Shown here: positions 31,380-42,827 of the stretch, piece by piece
Layout: each line of letters opens with the position of its first letter
How positions within the stretch are numbered: position 1 is the stretch's first letter
From: Neurospora tetrasperma FGSC 2508
Taxonomy: Eukaryota > Ascomycota > Sordariomycetes > Sordariales > Sordariaceae
Assembly (NCBI RefSeq): GCF_000213175.1
Contig: NW_009799102.1
Span: 2,615,763-2,679,762, forward strand
DNA length: 64,000 nt
Reading direction: 5' to 3'
Made by a program: the position numbers and the translations under genes
The notes under the pieces: model-generated
What the model saw: only the letters and a program-made list of their open reading frames with translations
The model's database searches: none
Told to the model about the DNA's origin: nothing

Positions 31380-31803
31380 GGGGCCAGACTTGCCCGTGGC
31401 GGGGCCGTGAACAGGATCATTTGAATACAAGCGGGCGGGTAAGGTCAGGGTGTAGCTCTAGCTTCAGGGGATTTGTACACAAGCCGTGTGAGGGGACGAC
31501 GCATTTAGCTCCATGCTGGTAACACAGTTGAGTGACAGGTGCATCAGGTACCACTGTTAATGCAGTGAGGGCAATTGGGTGTTGTCTCAGTCACTGTTTC
31601 GCGGGGCAGCTAACGAAAATCACCGGCATGAATGAGGGGGACCTTGAGCTTGAACATGGAAGAATGTGAATTGCATCCCAAATTGGCTACTCTCGGGTCA
31701 CATTTTGTTTTCCACAATATTCCCTTGGACACAGGCTATGTTCAACCCTCCTTCGCAAACTGGGGGCATCAATGTGATCAATATGACTGGGAAAAGAAAG
31801 AAG

Positions 31804-31828
31804 AAAAAAAAAAAAAAAAAAAAAAAAA
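31804..31828 (+). repeat. Poly(A) tract, 25 bp
   Basis: An uninterrupted run of A. It lies in an intergenic region with no mobile element recognisable beside it. Confidence 0.9.
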
Positions 31829-32782
31829 GTTGCGTTGTCAGTTACAGGCACACGATTCATCCGAAGACCGAGAAGATGATAGAACTATCAAAAGAATGTC
31901 TGCTTCTCAGTCACGATTTTGGTCGGTTCTCCAGATTCCATCTCTTTCGGGTATCATCCCATTTTTCTATTCAATAGTTCGTCCAGTCTTACACAGCCCC
32001 TCCCTACCAACAAAGTGTCAACCAACATAGAAGATTCCGTTCCGAGTATCCGTAGTTAGTCGTGAACAACAGACACAACAAAGAAACTTGACAAAGCAAG
32101 CAGTTCGCCAACAACCAGTTTGGGGGCAACAACTCAACAAGGCTCTTCGCTGTCAAGAGACACCTCGCTCTTTGGGTTAACGCGAGTCTCCAAAGTCTAT
32201 GACAACACGCTTTACAGGTTGGTAATTTCTCTTCTCTTTAGCAAGACTTGTTGCAACACATGTTCCATGCGGAGGACTGGACTGTCCAACAAGACAACTT
32301 GGAGTGCACATCGCCAGCGGTGTAATCGTCGGTGTGTCTCCACGCCCCCGCGTGTACCTGACCTGCTGAATTCTGGATGTCTGTCCGCTGACCAGTCCAG
32401 TGGCTAGACGAGCAGCGAGGGGAAACTAACAGAGTAGAGATCTCCGACTCATCTCCAGCAACATTAGGCCTAATTGCGTAGTTCCCATCGCGATCGGCCA
32501 GAGCCAAGACAAAACACGTCCGACTCGTTCTTGGGTCAAACCAGGAGAGCCGGATCAACATCCTACCCCTCGTTTCTTATTTTTTGGACTTCAAAAATAA
32601 AAACCAGAGACTGAGCTCTTTGTGTGTGTGTATTTTTTTCCCTCTCTCTCTCTGCAAAAAGGAAGTCTCGACTCTTCCTGACAACTTCAATAACCAACCG
32701 CCAATACTTCGGTTGCGTCATCGGTGGATACCCCTGTCTCGACAACACCACCGTCGCATTCTCCCTCCTACACACCTGACTA

Positions 32783-32801
32783 GTCAGTCAGTCAGTCAGT
32801 C
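32783..32801 (+). repeat. GTCA tandem repeat in GUT2 leader
   Basis: Nearly five tandem GTCA units. A similar GTCA repeat occurs at 47631-47653. Confidence 0.85.
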
Positions 32802-32928
32802 TGCCGCCTCCTACCCGTGCGACGACTTCGCGCCCCCTCGACAAAACTTTTCTCTTCTTCTTCTCTTCGTTTCGGCGTAGTTAAACCCCTAATCATCTTT
32901 TCACTATATTTTTAATCTACCACCCAAA

Positions 32929-35146
32929 ATGTCGAGGCTATTGCGAGCAAAGAAGCTGGTCGCCCCGGCTCTTGTGGCCGGTGTCGCTGGTGGCTCCCTC
33001 TACTACATGTATAAGCCCCGAAACATCCCCGGGTACGAAGGCCCCGTTGTCCCGCTCCCTATCTTCGGCGCCGACGGCACCTTCAAACTCCCCCGCTTCC
33101 CCCAGGTCAAGTCTCGCGACCAGCAGATTGCCGATCTAAAAAAGAGCAACTCGGGAAACAAGGAGGACGAATATGATGTGCTTGTTATCGGAGCTGGCGC
33201 AACCGGTGCCGGCGTGGCTCTCGATGCCGCAACTCGCGGTCTCAAGGTCGCCGTTGTCGAGCGAGACGACTTCAGTTCCGGGACAAGCAGCAAGAGCACC
33301 AAGCTGGTACACGGTGGTGTGCGTTATCTCGAAAAGGCCGTCTGGAACTTGGACTACGCCCAGTATGAGCTTGTCAAGGAGGCCCTCAAGGAGCGCAAGT
33401 ACTTCTTGAAGACTGCGCCCCATCTGAGCTCGTGGCTACCCATCATGTTGCCACTCGACCAGTGGTGGAAGGTTCCTTACTACTGGGCTGGCACCAAGTT
33501 CTACGATTTCCTGGCTGGTTCCGAGGGCATCGAGAGCTCATACTTTTTGACCAAGAGCAAGGCTATTGATGCCTTCCCCATGCTCAAGCAGACCGATCTC
33601 GTTGGCGCCCTCGTCTACTACGATGGTGCCCACAACGACTCCCGCATGAACGTCTCGATCGGTATGACTGCCGCCCTCTACGGTGCTACTGTTGTGAACC
33701 ACATGGAGGTCACTGGCCTTCAGAAGGGTGAGAACGGAAAGCTCTGCGGTGCTACCCTCAAGGACCTTGTCACTGAGAGAGACGGCAACGAAGCGACTCC
33801 CTTCAACATCAAGGCCAAGTGCATCATCAACTGCACTGGTCCCTTCACAGACAGCATCCGTAAGATGGACGACCAGGACTGCAAGGAGATTGTCGCTCCC
33901 GCCTCCGGTGTGCACGTCATCCTCCCCGGTTACTACAGCCCTGGCAAGATGGGCCTGATCGACCCCTCCACCTCCGACGGCAGAGTCATCTTCTTCCTCC
34001 CCTGGCAAGGCAACACCATTGCCGGTACCACCGACGAGCCTGCGACCATTACCAAAAACCCCCTCCCCGACGAGAAGTCCATCCAGTGGATTCTCAACGA
34101 GATCAGCCACTACCTCTCCCCCGACATCAACGTCCGCCGCGGCGACGTCCTGGCTGCGTGGTCCGGTCTCCGCCCTCTCGTAAGGGACCCCAAGGCCAAG
34201 AACACCGAGTCCCTTGTCCGTAACCACCTGATCGATATCTCCCCCTCCGGCCTCATCACCTGCGCCGGTGGCAAGTGGACCACCTACCGCCAAATGGCCG
34301 AGGAGTGCGTCGACGCCGCCGTCAAGGAGTTCAACCTGCCCGTCAAGCCCATCGCCAACCCTCCCCTGGTCAGCGGCACTGAGCACGTGGAAGACGATGC
34401 CGTCCTCGACGGCTCCTGCCAGACGCACCGTGTCCGCCTGATTGGCGCTCACGGCTTCAGCCGCACCTTGTTCATCCACCTGATCCAGCACTTTGGCGTC
34501 GAGACCGAGGTCGCCAAGCACTTGACCGAGAGCTACGGCGACCGCGCCTGGACCGTTGCTTCGCTGTGCAAGGCCACCAACAAGCGCTTCCCCGCCAAGG
34601 GCGAGCGCATCGCAGAGCTTTACCCCTTTGTTGACGGCGAGATCCGCTACGCGGTCAGGCACGAGTATGCCCAGACGGCTGTGGACGTGCTCGCTCGTCG
34701 CACGAGATTGGCCTTCTTGAATGCGCAGGCGGCGCTCGAGGCGTTGCCCAAGGTAATTGACATCATGGCTGATGAGCTCAAGTGGGATGCTAAGAGGAAG
34801 GAGGTTGAGTGGAAGGACAGTAAGTTATTCGCCCCATGCCATTGATTACTCCATTACACATTACTAGGTCATCCCATGATGTCCACTTCACCCCCTTTCT
34901 TCTTCTCTTCGACTTCAGACGAACAACAACTAACGGACATCTTCTCACACAGCCGTCGCCTTCCTCGAATCAATGGGTCTTCCCCAACCGATGCTCACCA
35001 CCACCCGCCAACAAGTCGAGAAGGGCAAGCTGGACTGGTCCAACTCGCTTGAGTGGAAGATGTACTCGAGACACGATAAGCCGGTCGACGAGAAGGAGCG
35101 CAACGAGCAGGCCGAGATTGCCGGGCGCGCGGGGACTCATCGTTAA
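32929..35146 (+). CDS. gut2: Mitochondrial FAD-dependent glycerol-3-phosphate dehydrogenase (694 aa)
   Basis: It oxidises glycerol 3-phosphate to dihydroxyacetone phosphate and passes electrons to ubiquinone at the inner mitochondrial membrane, serving glycerol use and the glycerophosphate shuttle. Exon 1 is 32929-34819. The intron at 34820-34952 has a GTAAGT donor, CAACTAACG branch and CACAG acceptor. Exon 2 is 34953-35146. The N-terminus is a basic presequence followed by a short hydrophobic stretch (Ala-Pro-Ala-Leu-Val-Ala-Gly-Val-Ala-Gly-Gly). The FAD-binding Rossmann motif Val-Ile-Gly-Ala-Gly-Ala-Thr-Gly-Ala-Gly is at about 84-93. Family signatures Ser-Thr-Lys-Leu-Val-His-Gly-Gly-Val-Arg-Tyr-Leu (about 124-135) and Gly-Gly-Lys-Trp-Thr-Thr-Tyr-Arg (about 446-453) are present. 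The C-terminal DAO_C-type domain is intact, without the EF-hands of animal GPD2. Confidence 0.96.
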
Positions 35147-35290
35147 TGATGGGCTCCGTCTCCCTTTGGCGCGAAAAGAGATGGGATTATAAAAGGAACA
35201 GTAGAAGAAGGATGACAGAACCTATATTGCATTGGCGATTGAATGGGTTTTTCTTGGTTCAGGCAGTAAAGGCGTTTTTGTTGTTCTAGA

Positions 35291-35314
35291 CTGGACTGGA
35301 CTGGACTGGACTGG
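35291..35314 (+). repeat. CTGGA pentamer repeat
   Basis: Almost five perfect tandem CTGGA units in the 3' flank of GUT2. Confidence 0.9.
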
Positions 35315-35673
35315 CTGGTTGGGTTGGCATGAATGTCAGAGGGTCGCTTACGTTAACGTGATTCAGCGTTGGTGATGTGGTGTCTTGATTATATAGACTC
35401 TTTTTGAATCCTTCATTCGAGTATATGATGTGGTTGGACATGTGTCATTTGATTCGCGCTCGCTCTAGGTGACGTTCTTCGAGATAAATAACCTAGTGTG
35501 TTTGATGTTTGAAATTTAGAGTTGTGGTCCAATCTCTCTACCTTTCTTCCACTTTGGATGCACTGTAGAACTCCATGTGTTGTTTTTCCATGAAGGTAAG
35601 TAGAGATAGTTGTGACAAGGAACAAAGAGAAGATGATGGGGGGAAAAGAGAAGTTGGGAAAAGAGACACCAAC

Positions 35674-35695
35674 AAAAAAAAAAAAAAAAAAAAAA
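35674..35695 (+). repeat. Poly(A) tract, 22 bp
   Basis: Uninterrupted A run inside a purine-rich stretch between convergent genes. Confidence 0.9.
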
Positions 35696-36092
35696 TAATA
35701 TTAAAAAGCCCCGGCCGTTGGAGAAAGGAAATGGCAAAGGGTGGGGAAAGACGTTCACCCAAAGAGGAAGACATCAAAAGGAAGGTTTTAAGCGTACTTA
35801 CTTGAGGTTTCGCTTCAAAGAAGTTTGCACTTCGCTCTCATAATTCTTCCCATTCCATCTCCCCGGCCAGGCATTATCCCATTTGCTTTTCTAAACACCA
35901 TTCCCTCTTGAAGTCAACAAAAACTGAAGTCTAAAAGCCCAAATTGCCCAAAACCACAACGCAGGGCATCCAAAACATATTGCATTCAATAACAACAACC
36001 AGAAAAACCTCTACAGAATAAAATCTCTTCAGAATATCATTACAATCAAATCCAACAATGCCGGTTTGATGCTATCTAAACCTGTATCTATC

Positions 36093-37928
36093 CTAAGACA
36101 TAACAGCAACTCCCGCCGGCCCTGAAACTTCGGCACCATTCTGCCCACGCCCGTCCCCAACCCTCCATGTATGTTCCTGCCTCGTTCCCGGCGGCAGCCA
36201 TCCGCCATTAGACTTGGCCATGCTCGCGCCTCTTTGTCTCCCTCCTCCTCCTCCTGTTGGGTTGGGCCCATCATCCTTTTTATTCGCGCCAAGGTCGGCA
36301 CTGCTTGTGGTGGGCTGGATGGAGGGCATATATCCGTACCCGCCTATTTGGGTATTCAGGCTTGAGGGTTGATACTGGGAAGAAGTTTCGGTGGTTTGCT
36401 TGGTGTTAAGCGGTAGGATCGACTCATGCATCTTGGAGCGAGAGAGCGAGCGCGCGCGCTGGTCGGCTTTGTTCTTCTCCTGGCTACGGTCGTACAAATA
36501 CAAACCCAAAAAGGTGAGGGCGATGCCGACGGCTTGGACGTTGGTCGTCGGCGAGCGGAACCAGATGATGGCGATGATGATGACGAAGACGCGCTTGAGC
36601 AGGGAGGCGACGCTGTAAGTGACGGGGCTTACCATGCTCAACAGCACAAAGGCGAGAATGTTTTGGCCGAAATGGAAGGTGCCGTTGAAGATGAATTCCA
36701 GGGTCAGACGGCCGTGGTCGAACGAGTTGGGCGTCTCGCTCAGGTCGACCGAGCCGTCCCAGAGGAAGTCGCCGATTATGGAGAAGCCTTCAGACCACAG
36801 CCAGATGGGACCGGTAAGGATGAAGGCCATGCCCGACGAGTAACAGAGAAGGTTGAGCTTGTCGAGCTTCTTGGACCGGTGACCGTTACTGTGCCCGTCT
36901 TCTTGCTCGGCGCGCGCGGCTTCGTTGAAGAGCCGCTTAGAGAAGATGTTCTGGGTGACGAAGATGATGGTGGCTATTAGGGCGTAGAGGATACCGAGGA
37001 ACTGGCCCTCGCCGAACGAGTGTTTGCCGGAACAGGCAAGCATGACGCCGATTGTCAGGGGCACGAGGGAGTAGTATGTTGCGCGCGGGTAGCGAATGTC
37101 GAATATCAAGCGGTAGGCGAGCACGGTGAATAATGGGGATAGACCCTTGATGGTATGGACGAGCGAGACGGGGATCTTGGAGGTCGCGGACGAGGAGAGG
37201 AGGTGGCCGAAGATCTGGAAGGCCGCCAGAGGAAGCGTAGTGACAATGACATCGCGCGAGGGCTTGCGAATCGGGTGTTTGAGTGCGGGCACGGCGGTGC
37301 GCAGCTTGGGAAACGTCGAAGCTAACCAGGAGGCTAGGAGGCAGTAGGAACAAACGAAGGCGAATTGGATCAGCGTGAGGGTCGCGGGTTTGTCAAAAGT
37401 CGTGAGGATCGATTTGGAAGAGGTGTTGGTCAGCGCCGAGGACCAGTACCACATCATACAGAGCCCCTATAGAGAAGAGGAGATGAGGTTAGCTTTGCAC
37501 AGAGGAATGGCCATTGGGGCAAATGTTCATACTATTAGCTTGTAGGATACAGGCGCACGAAGTGCTTCCGCAATCTCATGAGCATTCTGGCTCATACTCC
37601 CCGAGCGCATCCGATGTATCGCATTGCTAATGCTCGTTTGCCTAGAATGACCACGGCCATGGGAGTAGGCGTTTACGGGCCCTGGGGAGTCTCTAGGAGC
37701 CCATGTCACTTTGCTTTCCCTTCTCGGTCGCCATTGATCCGAGGGCGCATTAGAACCGGTATTTATAGACCGGCCGTTGCCGCTAGGATAGCCGTTTGTT
37801 GTTTGAGAAGTATCGAAATCGGGGAACTTTTCGGTGGTGTCTGGGGCCGCGCTGGTGTCGGCATGGTGTTGTCGGAGGTTTGGCGAGGCTCTCAAGGACG
37901 AGCCGGTCGATGCTGTATATTGCGCCAT
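36093..37928 (-). CDS. Triose-phosphate-translocator-type transporter, Sly41-like (589 aa)
   Basis: This is a multi-pass membrane transporter of the drug/metabolite superfamily (TPT/nucleotide-sugar branch), probably of the Golgi or ER. Exon 1 is 37928-37533, intron 37532-37467 (66 bp, donor GTATGA, acceptor CTATAG), and exon 2 is 37466-36093. Exon 1 gives a soluble Ser/Asn-rich N-terminus of about 130 residues ending Val-Ser-Tyr-Lys-Leu-Ile. Exon 2 opens with Gly-Leu-Cys-Met-Met-Trp-Tyr-Trp-Ser-Ser-Ala-Leu-Thr-Asn-Thr-Ser-Ser-Lys, the first helix of the family. Further signatures are Leu-Ser-Ser-Ser-Ala-Thr-Ser-Lys-Ile-Pro-Val-Ser-Leu-Val-His-Thr-Ile-Lys, and Ser-Pro-Val-Thr-Tyr-Ser-Val-Ala-Ser-Leu-Leu-Lys-Arg. 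About ten helices are expected. The C-terminus is a long Ser/Gly-rich cytosolic tail. In yeast SLY41 suppresses ER-to-Golgi defects. The substrate is not known from sequence. A TTG at 37955 is in frame but the ATG at 37928 has the better context (GCTATGG). Confidence 0.85.
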
Positions 37929-38885
37929 AGCAATCGTCCAATTGTGCGTTGGCAATGCCTGGAGAGACAGAGAAGGAGGGAGAATTCTCGAAGGGGGGAT
38001 TTCGATGGTGAAAGCCGTCGGCGGGGAGTCGAATTCCGTTCCTGACCTGGATGTTTCGCGCTGCTGGAGTCTATCACAGGATGACGCTGATCATGGCCGC
38101 TTTGGTCGGTCTCGAGAACTTGGTGGAATTAACAAATGGTGTACGAGTAGAGTGAGTTATGCGCAGCTATGATGTACAGAGAATCTGGTGTAACTCGTGT
38201 AGAGGTATTAAGATTATGGCAGATGGCGTTATACAACCAACTTCAAAGTTCCAGACCAAAACTTCAAAGTACTTTCTGTAACATTTCCCTCCCCTTGGTC
38301 AGATGCGATCCAGGCGCTCACAGATAAGAATAAGGTGCAGTCGTCCTCGTTCTTGGCGCTCCAATCCCGCTCTGGAATGCTTCCACGGGCAAGGACAACC
38401 CCTACGAACCGCTACCTCTAATGTCAGGGGAGCAGTCAGGGGTCGACCAACGGCAGCACTTGCTACGCCACATCTGGCGACTGTTCAGCCTCGAAAGAGA
38501 GGACTCCGTCTCAAGGTCACCACCAGCCACACTGTTCCAAGCTGCCTGGATAGTGCTGTAGCGCCGCAATCAGCAACTAAATCGGCAGGCAAATCGCCAT
38601 AGGTACGTACCGTTTGGTTCACAGTGCTTGGAGCTCGAAACTTTTGGAGCACGCGCATTCCACTTCGCGACGCCTTGCAGCAGAGTGGACTTCGAGGCTG
38701 GTCCACCACTTTGCTGCTACCTAGTATCACCACATCCTCGTCACTATCATTTGCCCACTCGAAGAGAAACCCAACAACAGCCATTTGTACATTGACGGCC
38801 TTAATCTGAGTTTTGGGTTCATCAGCAAATCATCACAATCACTCAGACACACACGGGAGCATCTAGCTCTCAATCGCTGGTCAAG
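37929..38885. promoter_or_regulatory. Divergent promoter region, transporter and SF3B2
   Basis: 957 bp between divergent start codons. No clear TATA box or known site was recognised. The SF3B2 leader ends in GGTCAAGATGG. ORFs here are short and lack coding character. Confidence 0.45.
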
Positions 38886-40826
38886 ATGGCGGCCACCAAG
38901 ATGACCAAGAACCAAATGCGCCGGGCTAAGAAGAAGGAACAGAAGAAAGCCCAGACTGAGGTACGTCTTGGAACCTGTGACCCATCATTCCCATTTGCTA
39001 ACGTGATACAGAATGGCACCAAGGCTCCCGAAACCGAGACCACGAACGGCGAGGTGACAATAGACGCCAAGGAAGACGCAACCGTGAAGAACGAAACTAC
39101 ACCATCAGATTCTGAAGTCAAGAAGGAAGATTCACCCCAGAAGATCGAGGTCGATGGCCCCGTCGATGATCAAGTCGGTGTCGAGCTTTCTGCTTTCGAT
39201 GAGGACCCCGCTTTCGCAGCCTACAAGAACATCTTCGAGAAGTTTGGTATGAGCCTGGATGAGGACGATGTGGCGAGGGAAGCAAATGCGGGCAACAAGG
39301 GAGAAGTTTTCTTCGACCAAGACGATGAAATTCCCAGCGAGGAGGAGGATGCAGGCAAACTATCCAAGAAGAAGCGCAAGAAGCTGAACAAGCTCTCTAT
39401 TGCGGAGCTGAAGGCGTTGGTCAAGAATCCAGAGGTGGTTGAGTGGCAAGACGTCTCATCATCCGATCCCCGCTTGCTTGTCCAGATCAAAGCTCAGAGG
39501 AACATCGTCCCCGTACCCAGCCATTGGTCCCTCAAGCGAGAATATCTTTCGAGCAAACGTGGTATCGAGAAGCCGCCCTTCAAGCTTCCAAAGTTCATCG
39601 CCGAGACCGGCATTACAGAGATGCGCGATGCCGTGCTCGAGAAGCAAGCAGAGCAGACTCTCAAGCAGAAACAGCGCGAGCGTGTGCAACCAAAGATGGG
39701 AAAACTCGACATCGACTACCAAAAGCTCTACGACGCCTTCTTCCGCCACCAAACAAAACCAGACCTTACCAGGTTTGGCGACGTCTATTACGAGGGCAAG
39801 GAGTGGGAGGCAGATTATAAGGTATTCCGCGCCGGCGAGATTAGCGATGCGTTAAGGGAAGCGCTAGGCATGCAGCCCGGCTTCCCTCCTCCATGGCTTC
39901 TCCAGCAACAGCGTGTCGGTCCTCCTCCATCCTATCCCACCCTCAAGATCCCTGGCCTCAACGCCCCGCTACCACCGGGTGCCGAATGGGGCTTCCAACC
40001 CGGTCAATGGGGCAAGCCCCCTCTAGACGAGTACAACCGTCCCCTCTACGGCGGTGACATTTTCGGCATCATGGCCCCCGGTCAACGAGGCGCCGCCGCT
40101 CCCTTCCAACAACCCCAGTCACAAGGACCCGCGGCCACTGGTTTCGGTGGCGAGCCTGTCGAGCGCACACTATGGGGTGAGCTCCAGCCTCCCGCCGAAG
40201 AATCAGAAGAAGAAGAGTCCGACGAGGAAGAGGATGAGGATGAAGAGGAAGAGGACCACGACATTCCGCCCGGCGGCACTGAGACCTCCATCAGCCAATT
40301 CGACGCCGGACACCCCTCCGGCTACGCCAGCAGCATGCATCCCGGCGAGGCGCCTGTCGAGACCAGCATGGCGGGCGAATTCGACCTGCGCAAGACGCGG
40401 CGCGGCTACGAGACGGAGGAGTCGGCCGCGCCCAGATCGGCATACCAGGTTATTCCCGAAAGGCAGACGCGCGCCGAGGGTTTCTTTGGTTCCGACAAGA
40501 CGTACGATTTGGCGTCTGGCAGGCCGGGTGCTGGGCCTGGACCTTCCGTACCTGTACTCGGAAGAGACGATGACGATAGTCGCAAGAGGAAGAAGCCTGG
40601 TGATGTGGAGGTGGCGCTCGATCCGGATCTGTTGGCGGCGCAGGCCGGGTTGAGTAAGGAGGAGTTGAGGAAGAGGTATGAAGCTGGAAGAAAAGAGGAG
40701 GGTCCGGGTGCCCAGTGGGCGAGTAGCTATGATGATGATTTGAGCGACATGATTGCGCAGGAAAGTAGGAAGAGGCAGAGGAGGGAGGAAGAGAGGAGAG
40801 AGGAGAGGAGGGGTGGGAGGAGGTAA
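38886..40826 (+). CDS. cus1: Splicing factor 3b subunit 2 (SF3B2/SAP145/Cus1), about 629 aa
   Basis: This is a core subunit of the U2 snRNP SF3b complex, needed to bind U2 to the branch site in the nucleus. Exon 1 is 38886-38960. A 51-bp intron at 38961-39011 (donor GTACGT, branch GCTAACG, acceptor ATACAG) is a multiple of three with no stop, so the frame stays open through it. The N-terminus is Lys-rich, then acidic. The DUF382 domain follows at about residues 155-290 (Ala-Leu-Val-Lys-Asn-Pro-Glu-Val-Val-Glu-Trp-Gln-Asp; Pro-Val-Pro-Ser-His-Trp-Ser-Leu-Lys-Arg-Glu-Tyr-Leu). The PSP motif is at about 305-375 (Gly-Phe-Pro-Pro-Pro-Trp-Leu; Pro-Ser-Tyr-Pro-Thr-Leu-Lys-Ile-Pro-Gly-Leu-Asn; Trp-Gly-Lys-Pro-Pro-Leu-Asp-Glu). 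An acidic stretch and a charged Arg/Glu tail end the protein. Order and motifs match Cus1/SAP145. Confidence 0.94.
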   Translation: MAATKMTKNQMRRAKKKEQKKAQTEVRLGTCDPSFPFANVIQNGTKAPETETTNGEVTIDAKEDATVKNETTPSDSEVKKEDSPQKIEVDGPVDDQVGVELSAFDEDPAFAAYKNIFEKFGMSLDEDDVAREANAGNKGEVFFDQDDEIPSEEEDAGKLSKKKRKKLNKLSIAELKALVKNPEVVEWQDVSSSDPRLLVQIKAQRNIVPVPSHWSLKREYLSSKRGIEKPPFKLPKFIAETGITEMRDAVLEKQAEQTLKQKQRERVQPKMGKLDIDYQKLYDAFFRHQTKPDLTRFGDVYYEGKEWEADYKVFRAGEISDALREALGMQPGFPPPWLLQQQRVGPPPSYPTLKIPGLNAPLPPGAEWGFQPGQWGKPPLDEYNRPLYGGDIFGIMAPGQRGAAAPFQQPQSQGPAATGFGGEPVERTLWGELQPPAEESEEEESDEEEDEDEEEEDHDIPPGGTETSISQFDAGHPSGYASSMHPGEAPVETSMAGEFDLRKTRRGYETEESAAPRSAYQVIPERQTRAEGFFGSDKTYDLASGRPGAGPGPSVPVLGRDDDDSRKRKKPGDVEVALDPDLLAAQAGLSKEELRKRYEAGRKEEGPGAQWASSYDDDLSDMIAQESRKRQRREEERREERRGGRR

Positions 40827-42246
40827 AGAGCTCTTGAGTGTCCAAAGAATTGTTATAATCCGCAAACAAATTGTTCAAGTTGGGCGTTGGACGGTGAAAG
40901 GTCTTCATAATGAACTACATAACATAGGAGATGAAAGTGTTGTGTTGGTTATAAGGACTAAATGCATCCTAGAATGAGAGACCATGTCCAGGAATGTTCA
41001 AGTTCGCTTTTCTTTCTTCATGAAGTAGCATTTGTCTTGAATGGTGGAAGAAGCTCCCATGATACTAAGCATCCACGAACAGGACCATCTCTAAAGACAC
41101 TCGATCATAACCGCGCAGAGCACCCTCCAGTTACTGTAAAATCTATCCCAGCTGCAGAAACTTAAAACTCTCTATTCTTTCCATTTAATTCTGCCGGGAA
41201 CACCGTCACATCAGGACTGGGCAGAACGGCGGTACTCTTTTGGTCTCTCCTCTCCTCTCCTTTTCTCGTTCACTCGACCAGATTCCAGGCCGTAAGTCAA
41301 AGACAAGTGAAAAGAGAAGGAAGGATCATGCAAAAAGATGCAACAAGAAAGTGATAGAATGATGAATATAATACGAGTGGAATACGAAAATACATGGAAA
41401 GCTGCAACTACTGGTGGCCAAACACCGACAGGCCGGGAACTGAAAGACACTCAGGAAACGAAGGCGAATCCAGGAGTTGAGACAAACGAGGCCTTTGACT
41501 TCAATCAGGAAAGAAACGCTAACTGTATCGCACCTACCAAGGATCGAGGAGTGTTGGAGGTGAAGCGATAAAGCAAGACTTCCTTGCTGTCTGGTTAGGG
41601 GGCCATACCTAGAGGTATCCTCACCCGATGAACCTCGATCTAGTGTCCTATTTACGTTGAGTCGTGACATTGACAGGTTTCCCTCAATGTCATTCAAGGA
41701 GGAGGAGAATATTGCCGTATATCACACTGTTGTAAGTTTTCTATTCTTCTTGCAGGCAAACCAGACCATCGATGGACTGTAGTTGTCCGAATGTCTACCA
41801 GATCAAGAGACTACCAGATCAGGAGACCGTGTATGGAGACGACAATTGCGAGTCATCATCATCATCACGATCAATGCTGTAAAGTTTTCATGCAGATGTT
41901 TCGTCTCTCCTTCACTCATGAAAACACCAACTGGCCTTCGCGAACAGAGTCTCTGAAACGCAGCGACAGCCTTCATCAACTCGTCAATTAGTTCCCTCTC
42001 TGCTACCGTGTAGTCCCCTCATCCGTGGTCTTTCGTCCAGCCTCCAGTTGGCGGCCGTGCCTTCCCTTCCCTCCTATCTTATGCCACACATGGGATCTTA
42101 TCTGCCCGCAAGCTGCAGCACTGCCGCCCTCCTTCCCATGTACCTTCCCGCGCAAGTCCCCTTCACCTGCAGTACATAAGGAGATCTTCCAGCCCCTCCT
42201 GCCACCACCAAGAGACAAACCCCGTGCCTAGAATCAGCTGCCGCAT

Positions 42247-42321
42247 GGCAGAATGGCGCAGTGGTCTCATGTACTGCTGTGCCCATGCAAACTCAAGAGT
42301 TCGCCGGTTCGAAACGAACGC
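42247..42321 (+). tRNA. tRNA-like relic (pol III A and B box pattern)
   Basis: TGGCGCAGTGG at 42254-42264 fits the internal A box consensus perfectly. GGTTCGAAAC at 42306-42315 fits the B box and T loop. The spacing is about eight bases longer than in an intron-less tRNA. The D-stem, T-stem and acceptor halves do not pair properly, so this is a decayed tRNA gene, a tRNA-derived fragment or a chance match. It is not a working tRNA as far as I can fold it. Confidence 0.25.
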
Positions 42322-42795
42322 AGGCAAAGATTTTCAGACAAAACTGAACTGAAGCGTAGCTCATTCCGCTACAAAAGACTACTGGGCAACAAAAAGCCAA
42401 ACCAAGACAAAAGCGCGATGCTGTTGAGCTTCAAAGTCAGCGCCACCAGAGCCAAAGACGAAAAGCAACACTCCGCTGCAAAAGACAAAACAAGAAAGAA
42501 TTTGCTACAGACCAAGTGTTTGTTGCATAGATGCTACAGACGAATTGTTTGTGGCATAGTCACTTGCGCCCTCCAAAAGGCACAAGAAATAAACCATCGA
42601 TGGACGACCATCGATGACTCGCAGAAAGATCTCACTTTGGGAAACGCGATATTCTTCGACCCTCGTCAGATGGAGCTACCGAGCAGTGGCGAAGCTGGAG
42701 GGGATAGTGGGATCGTGAGGGCATTGGGGGGAAGAATAGGGGTCGCGTTTCCCGCTGGGCTATGGGGTTTGTCTCAGTGTACTCTGTACACACTC

Positions 42796-42803
<8 letters not shown>

Positions 42804-42827
<24 letters not shown>
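42804..42827 (+). repeat. Poly(T) tract, 24 bp
   Basis: Uninterrupted T run. It makes the phenylalanine run in the open frame across this region, which speaks against that frame being real. Confidence 0.9.

Larger units (their letters stand above)
31380..32928. other. Promoter and leader region of GUT2
   Basis: This region contains an A25 tract (31804-31828), a GT/CT-rich stretch (about 32620-32655) and a GTCA tandem repeat (32783-32801). The last 250 bp are pyrimidine-rich and end in CACCCAAAATG, a typical fungal leader. No other gene was seen. Confidence 0.5.
35147..36092. other. Convergent 3' intergenic region
   Basis: This lies between GUT2 and the leftward transporter gene. It carries a CTGGA tandem repeat (35291-35314) and an A22 tract (35674-35695). 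No gene was seen. Confidence 0.5.

Noticed and set aside
30222-31522. Long frames of about 340-400 codons across the gap
   Set aside because: They consist of unknown residues translated from Ns.
33538-34662. 374-codon leftward frame opposite GUT2
   Set aside because: Antisense shadow of a strongly biased coding region; the sense protein is unmistakable.
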